Source: Labrenzia sp. PHM005 (GTDB lineage Bacteria; Pseudomonadota; Alphaproteobacteria; Rhizobiales; Stappiaceae). From it: 64,000 nucleotides of DNA. The translations under genes were made by a program, and so were the position numbers. The notes under the pieces are model-generated. The model was not told where the DNA came from. It saw nothing but the letters and a program-made list of their open reading frames with translations, and ran no database searches. This document shows positions 37,335-45,456 of the stretch, one piece after another (position 1 is the first letter of the stretch; each line of letters starts with the position of its first letter). The stretch covers positions 62,001 to 126,000 of the forward strand of contig NZ_CP041191.1 in assembly GCF_006517275.1 (NCBI RefSeq), given 5' to 3'.

Positions 37335-38783
37335 TCACTTGTAGATGAAGCCAACTTGGCCATGGTAAGTGCCTTCCGCCTGCTGTCCGGCTGGGTTGAA
37401 TATCTTGTTCAACCGGTTCAAGAACACGGTTTCCGCATCTGATGGGGCAAACAGGTTTTTGTCCGGCCGAACCATCTTTTGTGCCGCAACTGGGCGGACA
37501 GCATATGGTGTGACAAAGACCGCCAGTTCTGTTTGCTGCTTCAAAAAATCCCGGCTCTTAAACAATGCGCCAATGACTGGTAACTGCATCAGCCCAGGAA
37601 CCCCTTCAATTGCCTGCTGGTAGGATTCCTTCAACAAACCGGCCATAACAAGCGTCCCTCCAGAGGGCAGCTCCATCGTCGATTCGGCCCGCCGAACTTT
37701 CAAAGCCGAAATTGTAATACCACCTGCTGATACAGCCCCTTCATTGGACAATTCGCTGACTTCGGTCTTAACGCGCAGGCTGATCCGGCCGCCGGACAAG
37801 ACCACAGGTGTAAAGTCCAACCCAACACCAAACTTCTTGAACTCGACCGAGATCTTGTTGTCTTCTTGGGCTATCGGAATTGGAAACTCACCACCGGCCA
37901 GGAAGCTGGCGTTTTCGCCGGATATTGCCGTCAAAGTGGGTTCAGCAAGCGTCCGGATAACACCGTCCCGCTGCAGAGCGTCTACCTGTGCAGTGAGCGA
38001 CGTTGCACCGGTTGCGAAAGTGACACCTGCGGTCGCCTGATTGACGATAGACGGGTTCACATTGAAAGACGGTAAGCTATCGCCGAACGGATTGTAGTTG
38101 CCAGCTGATATGCTTCCACTAAACCGGACACCCAGCTGCTTGATAATGGAGCGCTCGACTTCAGCAACAGTGACTTTCAAGTGCACCTGATCGGAGCCGG
38201 ATACGGATATTAGATTAACGATTCCTGCGGCGCCCTCGGCGCCCTGAAATTTTGCAGCTATATCGGCCGCTTGCTGTGCTTCGATCGTGCTTTTGGCAGT
38301 TCCGGACAATACGATATTGCCGTTGATGGACTCAGCCGAAACATTTGCTCCTGGAACAAGTCTTCGAATGATCCGAGTGATATCGGATGTATCCTTTTCA
38401 ACACGAATGCTAAAACTGGCCAATTCACGGCCACTGCGGCCAAAAAGCACCAACCGGGATTGGCCGGCTGTGTTGCCGAGGACGAAAATCCGACGCGGTG
38501 TTCTTAAGACAGCGTCCGCAATCTCCGGATTGGAAATCAAAACATCTGCGGCATCTTCAGCCAAATTGATGACGACTGAGCGGCCAATGCCAACATTCAG
38601 TATCCGGCCACTGGCCCGTTCTCCAGCAGCAATGTGCACTTGGCTTGGAAACACCTCTTGAGCCTGGACGTTTTGCGGTTCAGCGAAGAAGGCGGTCGCC
38701 GCGAGCGCCCCTAGAAACAATGCTCCTTGCTTGAGCGTATTGCCGTTCTGGCGAAAGCGGATTTTTGGAATGAATTTTGTCAT
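37335..38783 (-). CDS. cpaC: CpaC/RcpA outer-membrane secretin
   Basis: 482 residues with an N-terminal signal (LGALAATAFFA). The pilus N-terminal domain (about 50-130: IGRSVVINLAEDAADVLISNPEIADAVL) is followed by a BON-type domain (SGTAKSTIEAQQAADIA) and the secretin domain from about 200 (VHLKVTVAEVERSIIKQLGVRF, then GEFPIPIAQ, LRVKTEVSELSNEGAV, MELPSGGTLVMAGLL and ELAVFVTPYAVRP). It forms the outer-membrane channel for the Flp pilus. cpaB overlaps it by 4 bp. Confidence 0.95.
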   Translation of the reverse strand: MTKFIPKIRFRQNGNTLKQGALFLGALAATAFFAEPQNVQAQEVFPSQVHIAAGERASGRILNVGIGRSVVINLAEDAADVLISNPEIADAVLRTPRRIFVLGNTAGQSRLVLFGRSGRELASFSIRVEKDTSDITRIIRRLVPGANVSAESINGNIVLSGTAKSTIEAQQAADIAAKFQGAEGAAGIVNLISVSGSDQVHLKVTVAEVERSIIKQLGVRFSGSISAGNYNPFGDSLPSFNVNPSIVNQATAGVTFATGATSLTAQVDALQRDGVIRTLAEPTLTAISGENASFLAGGEFPIPIAQEDNKISVEFKKFGVGLDFTPVVLSGGRISLRVKTEVSELSNEGAVSAGGITISALKVRRAESTMELPSGGTLVMAGLLKESYQQAIEGVPGLMQLPVIGALFKSRDFLKQQTELAVFVTPYAVRPVAAQKMVRPDKNLFAPSDAETVFLNRLNKIFNPAGQQAEGTYHGQVGFIYK

Positions 38784-39544
38784 TTCACGCCTGCCTGGCT
38801 GGTAATGCCGTATTTTACAAAACTGACGCCCCGGCGGGTTTCCGTCGGTTCCGCGTCATCTGCAGAATCTTGAGCGCTGCGCAGTGCCAGCGCTATTGTT
38901 CCGACCTGTTGTGATTGCGCGACAATCTCCGACTGCCCAAGTGTTAGCTCAAGGGTCGCAGTCCGTTTCGGTGAAAGGTTCTTTTGATCTTGCTCGCCTG
39001 CGGTGGTCGTATCGATAGCCAGAACCCGAATGTTTTCGAGAATGGTTTCGCTCATCGCTCCCTCGTCGGAACGGCGTGTCAGGATCAGGTCAACTTTGTC
39101 ACCAGGTAAGATGAACCCGCCTGCGGTGGTTTCCGCTTCGACTGCAACGGCAATTGCACGCTTCCCTTTCGGCAAAAGCGCAGACATGAACCCCTTGTCG
39201 GTGTTAATGAGGCGCTCAGGCCGGATAGGTTCACCCTTGTAGATCCGTGTCTTGGCGATTTGCCCGTGAAGATCTTCATGGGCTTCGGGTTTTGCCTTTT
39301 TAGTAACAGCACCAATCGGAACTGCTTCTTCCGGCCAATCCGTCCAGACCATATCCTCAGCAGACAATTTTCCACCCAGCAGGATATCATTTGCCGCAGT
39401 AAGCACTTGCTCTTGAGCCTGTTTGACCGGTTGCGGCGCCTCGGCGACCTGTTCAGAAGGCCCGCCAGACATCATCACCATCCGGAATGCCAAGATTCCG
39501 GCAGCCACGGCTACAGCCAAGACAAGAAGGCGTGCTAATTTCAT
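38780..39544 (-). CDS. cpaB: CpaB/RcpC pilus assembly protein
   Basis: 254 residues from the ATG at 39544; a TTG at 39550 is also in frame. A single N-terminal helix (LLVLAVAVAAGILAFRM) and a SAF-type domain at about 55-110 (VLTAANDILLGGKLSAEDMVWTDWPE) identify the CpaB family, whose SAF domain may bind glycan or peptidoglycan. RAIAVAVEAETTAGGFILPGDKVDLILTRR is the family's core. It overlaps cpaC by 4 bp and is first in the cpaBCDEF-tadBC run. Confidence 0.93.
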   Translation of the reverse strand: MKLARLLVLAVAVAAGILAFRMVMMSGGPSEQVAEAPQPVKQAQEQVLTAANDILLGGKLSAEDMVWTDWPEEAVPIGAVTKKAKPEAHEDLHGQIAKTRIYKGEPIRPERLINTDKGFMSALLPKGKRAIAVAVEAETTAGGFILPGDKVDLILTRRSDEGAMSETILENIRVLAIDTTTAGEQDQKNLSPKRTATLELTLGQSEIVAQSQQVGTIALALRSAQDSADDAEPTETRRGVSFVKYGITSQAGVK

Positions 39545-39638
39545 GACCAACCATCCAATAATGCAGAGCGCAAATGCGCCGATATCAGCTAATTTGACTG
39601 GAATTGGTCAAAACATGGTTAATCGGATGTAGATAATT

Positions 39639-39669
39639 TTGGTAAATATCTGTTTACGTTACTTACCAA
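39639..39669. promoter_or_regulatory. Inverted repeats upstream of cpaB, possible operator
   Basis: TTGGTAA (39639-39645) and TTACCAA (39663-39669) form a 7-bp inverted repeat; within it GTAAA (39642-39646) and TTTAC (39653-39657) form another. They lie about 95-125 bp upstream of the cpaB start, in the gap before cpaA. A dimeric regulator site is possible; no known motif is claimed. Confidence 0.35.
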
Positions 39670-39754
39670 TCAATTAATTTGCAGCAATTTGCATAAAATC
39701 TAAGAAAACCACATCCGGAATTCGCTAAAACTGTTGCTCGCCGACGTATTGGAA

Positions 39755-40267
39755 TCAATGTCCGATGTAACCGAACCAATCGGACATCGGATACATAAGC
39801 AATGCCGCGGCAGCAATTGCGATCCCATAGGGAATACCGCTCTTTTCGTCATGCAAGCGGAGCAACCAGTCCTGGTTCGTCAACGGTTCAGGCAACACGA
39901 CAAAATACCGTCTCACCATCAATATGGAGACCGTCAGAACGCAGCCGAAAACCGCAACAAAAAACAAGAACTCGACAAGCAACGGCGAAAATCCGAACCA
40001 CAGCCCTATCGAACTAATGAGCTTCACATCTCCGCCACCCATCCAACCGGCAGCAAAAAAGGCGAAACATGGAAAAAAGACAACGAGAAGCCCGAGGCCA
40101 TGCATCCCCCAAGCCGCCAGAGGCAACTCAAGCGCCAATGCCAAAAGCCCAAATCCGAAAATGAGCAGGATTGACACCCGGTTCCCGATTTTCATTGTCA
40201 GAAGGTCTGACGCGCCGGCAAATGCAACCAGCATCGGAAAAAATACAATAACTAACGCTTCAATCAT
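39755..40267 (-). CDS. cpaA: CpaA/TadV prepilin peptidase (A24)
   Basis: 170 residues with about five helices. The A24 aspartate motifs are present: AGASDLLTMKIGN (first catalytic Asp) and GWMGGGDVKLISSIG (GGGD motif with the second Asp). There is no methyltransferase domain, as usual for tad prepilin peptidases. It cleaves the Flp prepilin and the TadE/G-like proteins encoded nearby. It lies between flp and cpaB on the same strand. Confidence 0.95.
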   Translation of the reverse strand: MIEALVIVFFPMLVAFAGASDLLTMKIGNRVSILLIFGFGLLALALELPLAAWGMHGLGLLVVFFPCFAFFAAGWMGGGDVKLISSIGLWFGFSPLLVEFLFFVAVFGCVLTVSILMVRRYFVVLPEPLTNQDWLLRLHDEKSGIPYGIAIAAAALLMYPMSDWFGYIGH

Positions 40268-40340
40268 GACATACCCATTAGTGGGAGATCTGCAATGTGA
40301 CCAAAGAATCGTATTGTTATTTGATTAATAACCGGGAAAC

Positions 40341-40366
40341 GAAAAACGGGCGGTAACCCGCCCGTT
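40341..40366 (-). terminator. Rho-independent terminator of flp
   Basis: AACGGGCGG (40345-40353) pairs with CCGCCCGTT (40358-40366) around TAAC. On the minus strand a T-run (complement of 40342-40346) follows the stem, 35 bp after the flp stop. It should make flp a mostly separate, highly expressed transcript with read-through into cpaA. Confidence 0.85.
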
Positions 40367-40399
40367 CTAAAACTCTAAGCTTGGTAGAGTTGAAAACTA

Positions 40400-40588
40400 T
40401 TAACCGCCGGCAGTAGCTGCGCCGGAAGACAGTGCGGTGTTGATGGTAGTAAAGATACCTGTCAGGCTACCGCTCATTGTAGTCAGAATACCAATAATAA
40501 CCACAGACAGCAGACCAGCAATCAAACCATATTCGATCGCGGTTGCACCGGATTCGTCTTTTACGAAACGGGAGATAAGAGATTTCAT
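40400..40588 (-). CDS. flp: Flp-family type IVb major pilin
   Basis: 62 residues. The short leader MKSLISRFVKDESG is cut after Gly; the mature N-terminus ATAIEYGLIAGLLSVVIIG has the Glu5 and Tyr6 of Flp pilins. One hydrophobic helix and a Ser/Gly/Ala-rich tail follow. It is the structural subunit of the tad pilus used for surface attachment. A long AT-rich region lies upstream and a strong terminator downstream. Confidence 0.96.
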   Translation of the reverse strand: MKSLISRFVKDESGATAIEYGLIAGLLSVVIIGILTTMSGSLTGIFTTINTALSSGAATAGG

Positions 40589-41069
40589 AATTCTGCTCCA
40601 AGTACCACTTTGTTGACAGCTTCAAATCCGACGGATCTTTTTGCGGTCCGTTCGAGATGAATTCACTCTAGGTCAGAGTCATTTCCAAGGAGTTAAATTT
40701 ACCATCTCGAATTGAAATACACTTGATAAAAATACATATGGTTAACAACAGGTATACATTAAATCTACATAAATATCAGTTAAAATTTTATCAAAACCAG
40801 CACAATCAAACTAAAACTCATTATTATTTCACGTGAATTCTCGAGATATATTTTTGAAATTCTCGCTTTCGTATAAAAAAACCATCAATTAACGCATGCC
40901 TCAGGTCGAGATCTTTCAGCTTTTACCTAAGTCTATAAATATACAAAACAGTCAGTCCTGCCGCCGTTGCGGGTCTATCTTCACACTTCTTTCGCCGCGT
41001 TGTTAGCAGAACATTCACCATGTTCGAGTTAAAGTCTCGCTCGCATGGAAAGAGTAGGGATAATTCGAG
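40589..41069. other. AT-rich divergent regulatory region of the tad locus
   Basis: 481 bp without genes between flp (minus) and the pilus N-terminal-domain gene (plus). It is markedly AT-rich and contains a perfect palindrome TTCACGTGAA (40828-40837) and two copies of ATTCTCG about 22 bp apart just after it. It should hold promoters in both directions. I did not find a clear TTAA-N7-TTAA CtrA site. Confidence 0.5.
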
Positions 41070-41531
41070 ATGCGCAGAAACCTGATCAGACTTGCCTTTG
41101 TGCTTTTGAGCGGAACGTTTGCAACGACGGCCGTTGCTGATGACGGCCCTGTGCTGGTTACGGTTGACCGCGCTAAGATTTTCCGGGTCGAAGACGGAGC
41201 CTCAGCAGTGATTGTTGGCAATCCATTTATCGCAGATGTTTCGATGTTCGATCAGAACACCGTCGTCATCACCGGAAAGAGCTACGGGACAACCAATCTG
41301 GTCATCCTGGATCAAGACAACAAACCAATCGTCGATGAAATCGTTACTGTACGGGCGTCGGAAGACGGTGTGGTGTCCGTGTACAGAAACGCAGCACGAG
41401 CGACCTTGTCATGCAGCCCTGAATGCGAGCCAACATTACGGCTTGGCGATGCAGCAGAGTCTTTTGAAATGATGGCGACCCAAGCAGAGTCTCGAAACAA
41501 AATGGCTGAAGATGCAGCAACCGGCGGATAG
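41070..41531 (+). CDS. Pilus assembly N-terminal-domain protein (CpaC N-domain only)
   Basis: 153 residues with a signal peptide (LAFVLLSGTFATTAVA). The whole mature protein matches the pilus N-terminal domain that starts CpaC secretins: VDRAKIFRVEDGASAVIVGNPFIADVSMFDQNTVVITGKSYGTTNLVILD. A short C-terminal tail carries two Cys (SCSPEC). It thus looks like a stand-alone periplasmic N-domain without the secretin barrel. It is followed 12 bp later by a TadE/G-like gene, so it is part of the plus-strand tad arm. It may bind the secretin or the pseudopilins (inferred). Confidence 0.85.
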   Translation: MRRNLIRLAFVLLSGTFATTAVADDGPVLVTVDRAKIFRVEDGASAVIVGNPFIADVSMFDQNTVVITGKSYGTTNLVILDQDNKPIVDEIVTVRASEDGVVSVYRNAARATLSCSPECEPTLRLGDAAESFEMMATQAESRNKMAEDAATGG

Positions 41532-41543
41532 ATGAGCGAGTAA

Positions 41544-42113
41544 ATGCAGGTAGATACGTTCCATCGAATGAGAAACAGTCCGGCCCGCATTTGGTTGCGG
41601 CGCAGATTGCGTTCGTTCGCACGGGACAAAGATGGCGTGACAGCAATTGAATTTGCATTCGTCGCGCTGCCATTTTTTACCGTAGTTTTTGGAATTCTTG
41701 AGTTGGGATTGGCTTTTCTCGTCAATCGCATGGTGGACAACGCGGTGATTGAAGCTTCGCGCTTGATCCGCACCGGCCAAGCCACAAGTTCAAGCTTTTC
41801 TGCTAACGATTTTGCCGATCAAGTCTGCAACGCATTGCCCGGTTTTTTGTGTCAATCCGACCGGATACGGGTGAACGTGAGCAAAGCGAACGACTTCACC
41901 AACATCACATCTTTGGATTCGCTCTATGACAGCGAAGGAAACATCGTCGATGACAATGCCTATGCATCGTCGAACGAAAGTGAAATCGTCGTCGTAAATG
42001 TGGTCTACAGGTGGCCGATGTTCTCATCCTTTATGAACCTCAGTGCATTAGATCACGGCTCAGAACGTCACTTATCCTCAACCATGGTGTTTCGAAATGA
42101 ACCGTGGTCTTAA
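41544..42113 (+). CDS. TadE/TadG-like minor pseudopilin (first copy)
   Basis: 189 residues. After a basic leader (RRRLRSFARDKDG) comes the pilin-like cleavage and helix GVTAIEFAFVALPFFTVVFGILELGLAFL with the conserved Glu of TadE-type pseudopilins, followed by a periplasmic domain with one Cys pair (CNALPGFLC). An alternative ATG lies at 41568. It would be processed by CpaA. It overlaps the next TadE/G-like gene by 17 bp in another frame. Confidence 0.9.
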   Translation: MQVDTFHRMRNSPARIWLRRRLRSFARDKDGVTAIEFAFVALPFFTVVFGILELGLAFLVNRMVDNAVIEASRLIRTGQATSSSFSANDFADQVCNALPGFLCQSDRIRVNVSKANDFTNITSLDSLYDSEGNIVDDNAYASSNESEIVVVNVVYRWPMFSSFMNLSALDHGSERHLSSTMVFRNEPWS

Positions 42114-42708
42114 AATCTTGCGGTCTTTTGGCGGCCGCAGCCAAAATCTTCCCGCTGCCCTTTTCCGCTTTTGTGCGGACAAGCGCGGTGTGTCGGCCAT
42201 TGAATTTGCAATGATTCTACCGTTTATGTTGGTCCTGTTGCTTGGCATGGCTGAAGTTACGGACGCGCTTAATCAGGATAGAAAAGTCAGTCGGATGGCC
42301 AACGCCATTACCGACCTTGTGGCGCAGGCCGAAACTGTCACGACCGGTGAGCTCGACAATGTTCTGGCCCTTGGCGCAACCATTTTGCAACCCTACTCGA
42401 CCACGAATTTGAACATTACGATCGCGAGCGTTTCCTTTGATGAAGACGGCGATGCCAGTGTCGACTGGAGCTATGACGACGCAGGAAACACCCCTTGGCC
42501 GTCTGGTTCCCCACCGCCAATAACGCTCCCCGGCACAGTCGCTGCCGCAAATACTTCAATTGTTTTGGGCCAAGCCACACTTGGTTATACGCCGCCATTT
42601 GCGGGCGTACTCAACCAGTATTTTTCAAGATCTTCCTCCATCACGCTCAGCGACACATACTATCTGCGCCCCCGGCTGACCGGCCAAGTGCCCTGCAGCA
42701 ACTGCTAA
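42097..42708 (+). CDS. TadE/TadG-like minor pseudopilin (second copy)
   Basis: 203 residues. The leader ends CADKRG and the helix is GVSAIEFAMILPFMLVLLLGMAEV, again with the TadE-type Glu. The periplasmic part has an Asp/Ser-rich core and ends with a Cys pair (VPCSNC). It is much shorter than von Willebrand-type TadG proteins. It is last in the plus-strand tad arm and likely forms minor pseudopilin complexes with the preceding protein. Confidence 0.9.
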   Translation: MNRGLKILRSFGGRSQNLPAALFRFCADKRGVSAIEFAMILPFMLVLLLGMAEVTDALNQDRKVSRMANAITDLVAQAETVTTGELDNVLALGATILQPYSTTNLNITIASVSFDEDGDASVDWSYDDAGNTPWPSGSPPPITLPGTVAAANTSIVLGQATLGYTPPFAGVLNQYFSRSSSITLSDTYYLRPRLTGQVPCSNC

Positions 42709-42825
42709 TAAGCTTTTCCTGTTACATAATGGCTTTGCCGTGTTTTTTACGTTGCATTGCGCTGCTAGGTATCCGCCTAATGCTGCATTGCGGCGGTTTT
42801 GGTATTTCCAGGAGACAGGCGGCCA

Positions 42826-44238
42826 ATGGCTACGAACCGGACTTATGACCAAATCAAGGTTGGAGACACCGCGGAAATCGTCCGGGAGTGTTCCTCCAAT
42901 GATCTGCTCGTCTTTGCGCACGCATCCGGCAACCGCAATCCGATCCATTTGCCCGATACCGATTGGACCGGCGACGGCGTAGTCGACAAACCGGTCGCGC
43001 CCGCCATGTGGGTCGGGGGACTGGCCTCCGCGGTTCTCGGCAACATCCTTCCCGGTCCGGGTACGATGTACAAAGCTCAGTCCTTCCGGTTCCTCGGACG
43101 GGCGGCCGTTGGTGACCAACTGATAGTCCGGGTGACCGTCACAGAAAAGAAACCGGACAACATTCTGATCATGGATATGGCGGTCCTGCGCCAGGACGGT
43201 TTGCGGCTGGTTGAAGGCGTGGCGGAAGTCATCGCACCAACGGAAACAATCGAGTTTGATTCCAGCGACATCCCGGCCCTTCTGGTCCAGCGGCACCGCC
43301 ACTTCAACCGCATGATTGAGTTGGCTAAGTCCCTTCCGGCATTAACAACGGCTGTGGTGGCCCCTGATGACCCAAATTCATTGGAAGGCGCGCTGGTTGC
43401 GGCCCGGGAAGGCCTAATTCATCCGATCCTGATTGGCGCAAAATCCCGCATTGAAAGTGCAGCTCAAGAGTTAAACGAGAACCTGACCGGGTATGAACTG
43501 ATCGACATTGAGGATGAATCGGAAGCGGCCGGCCGGGCCGTTCAAATGGTTCACGAAGGAACAGTCAAAGCGGTTATGAAAGGTCACCTTCATACCGACC
43601 ATTTGCTGCAGCATGTGGTGAAAAAGGATGGTGGCCTCAGAACCAAACGCCGGATTAGCCATGTGTTTGTCATGGACATCCCTGGCCGAAAAACCCCGGT
43701 TCTCATTTCGGATGCCGCGATAAATATCTCGCCGGACCTGAACACCAAGGTCGATATCACCCAAAATGCCATCGATGCGGCCCGGTCTCTTGGACTTCAG
43801 TCACCAAGGGTGGGCGTATTGTCGGCTATTGAAACCGTCAATCCTGCGATTCCATCGAGCCTGGATGCCGCAGTACTTTCGAAAATGGCAGAACGGGGTC
43901 AGATAAAGGGCGGTATCGTTGATGGTCCGCTGGCCATGGACAACGCCATTGATGTGCAGGCAGCCCGGTCCAAGGGCATCACATCCCTCGTTGCCGGACG
44001 CGCGGAAGTCCTGATCGTTCCCAATTTGGAGTCCGGCAATATGCTGGCTAAGGAACTGACCTTCATTGCCCACGCGGAAGCTGCAGGACTGGTTATTGGG
44101 GCTAAAGTGCCAGTCATGCTGACCAGCCGGGCAGATGACAGCCGGGCCCGCCTTGCCTCTTGCGCCCTGGCTCTCCTTTACACCCATTGGCAAACCAACG
44201 AGGTCCCCGTCGGCATTCTGGATCGTGATGGGGAGTGA
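42826..44238 (+). CDS. MaoC-like hydratase fused to phosphotransacylase
   Basis: 470 residues from the ATG at 42826 (AGGAGAC Shine-Dalgarno upstream). Residues 1-140 are a MaoC/hot-dog domain (VGDTAEIVRECSSNDLLVFAHASGNRNPIHL with the hydratase motif, then GPGTMYKAQSFRFLGRAAVGD). From about 155 a phosphate acetyl/butyryltransferase domain follows (AAREGLIHPILIGAKSRIE, then VKAVMKGHLHTDHLLQ and IVDGPLAMDNAID). This fusion type is annotated as bifunctional enoyl-CoA hydratase/phosphate acetyltransferase. With the acetate-kinase-like gene downstream it would convert acyl-CoA to acyl phosphate and then acid plus ATP. Confidence 0.92.
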   Translation: MATNRTYDQIKVGDTAEIVRECSSNDLLVFAHASGNRNPIHLPDTDWTGDGVVDKPVAPAMWVGGLASAVLGNILPGPGTMYKAQSFRFLGRAAVGDQLIVRVTVTEKKPDNILIMDMAVLRQDGLRLVEGVAEVIAPTETIEFDSSDIPALLVQRHRHFNRMIELAKSLPALTTAVVAPDDPNSLEGALVAAREGLIHPILIGAKSRIESAAQELNENLTGYELIDIEDESEAAGRAVQMVHEGTVKAVMKGHLHTDHLLQHVVKKDGGLRTKRRISHVFVMDIPGRKTPVLISDAAINISPDLNTKVDITQNAIDAARSLGLQSPRVGVLSAIETVNPAIPSSLDAAVLSKMAERGQIKGGIVDGPLAMDNAIDVQAARSKGITSLVAGRAEVLIVPNLESGNMLAKELTFIAHAEAAGLVIGAKVPVMLTSRADDSRARLASCALALLYTHWQTNEVPVGILDRDGE

Positions 44239-44240
44239 TC

Positions 44241-45425
44241 ATGGTACCGGTAATTCTGGTCCTGAACTCAGGATCGTCTTCGATAAAGTTTTCGCTGTAT
44301 CAGGACGAGGCCGAACAAATTGCAGGGCAAATTTCCGGGCTCGGTGCCGAACCGCGCCTCGACCTTTTGTCCCGAATTTCCGGAAAGACAATTGATCGGG
44401 CACTAAACTCTAGCGAAGCGCGGTCCCACAACACTGCTCTTCAGGCGTTATTGCCTGTCATTGATGAAGAGCTTGGCGGAAGACCGGTCACAGCGGTCGG
44501 ACATCGGGTGGTCCATGGCGGCACGGATCACGATCTCCCTTTAAAGATCACTGACGAAATTATGGACGAGTTGCGTGCACTCGAACCGCTGGCGCCGCTC
44601 CATCAGCCACACAATCTCGCAGGAATTGAAGCCGCACGCGCGACCTTTCCCGAAGCCATCCAAACGGCTTGTTTCGACACAGCTTTTCACCGCAAACATC
44701 CATGGGTCAACGACACCTTCGCCCTGCCCCGCTCACTCTATGATGAAGGGGTTCGCAGGTACGGGTTTCATGGATTGTCCTATGAATACATCTGCGAGCA
44801 CCTGAAGCAGAACGATCCGACGGCCTATAGTGGCCGTGTCATCGTTGCGCATCTGGGAAATGGCGCGTCCATGTGCGCCATCCACGGCGGGCAAAGCATC
44901 GGATCAACGATGGGGTTTACGGCCCTTGATGGGCTACCGATGGGCACGCGGTGCGGCCAGCTGGACCCTGGTGTTGTCCTCTATCTGCTCACGACAAAGG
45001 GCATGAGCCCGAATGACGTCTCAGACCTTCTTTATAAACAATCAGGTTTGAAAGGGTTGTCCGGTGTCAGTCAGGATATGCGCACACTCACCCAGAGTGA
45101 CGATCCAAGAGCAAGAGAAGCGATCGACTATTATGTCTTCCGCATCCGCCGTGAGTTGGGCGCTATGGCCGCCGTTTTGGGAGGCATTGATACGATTGTC
45201 TTTACAGGTGGGATTGGCGAAAACTCTGCGCTCATCCGCCGGCGGGTTTGCGACAGTCAGGAATGGCTCGGTTTCGAGATCGATCCAGAGCTGAACGAAG
45301 CCGGAGCGCTGAGAATCTCAACGGAAAAGTCAAAGATCTCCGCGATGGTGATCCCGACAAACGAAGAAGAAATGATCCGCCGGCATACGTCTGCGTTGCT
45401 GTCGGCTGAGACGACACCGGCCTGA
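44241..45425 (+). CDS. ackA: Acetate/propionate family kinase
   Basis: 394 residues from the ATG at 44241 (GGGGAG upstream; a GTG at 44235 overlapping the previous stop is also possible). Motifs: LVLNSGSSSIKFSL (phosphate), RRYGFHGLSYEY, VAHLGNGASMC and FTGGIGENSALIR. It makes ATP from acyl phosphate. The partner with the MaoC-phosphotransacylase suggests it may act on short acyl groups other than acetyl. Confidence 0.95.
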   Translation: MVPVILVLNSGSSSIKFSLYQDEAEQIAGQISGLGAEPRLDLLSRISGKTIDRALNSSEARSHNTALQALLPVIDEELGGRPVTAVGHRVVHGGTDHDLPLKITDEIMDELRALEPLAPLHQPHNLAGIEAARATFPEAIQTACFDTAFHRKHPWVNDTFALPRSLYDEGVRRYGFHGLSYEYICEHLKQNDPTAYSGRVIVAHLGNGASMCAIHGGQSIGSTMGFTALDGLPMGTRCGQLDPGVVLYLLTTKGMSPNDVSDLLYKQSGLKGLSGVSQDMRTLTQSDDPRAREAIDYYVFRIRRELGAMAAVLGGIDTIVFTGGIGENSALIRRRVCDSQEWLGFEIDPELNEAGALRISTEKSKISAMVIPTNEEEMIRRHTSALLSAETTPA

Positions 45426-45456
45426 CTTGAAATCTCGTCATTTGGCCGCCAAACAA

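Noticed and set aside
40589..41069. CtrA box (TTAA-N7-TTAA) in the tad regulatory region
   Set aside because: TTAA occurrences are present but none with the required 7-bp spacing.
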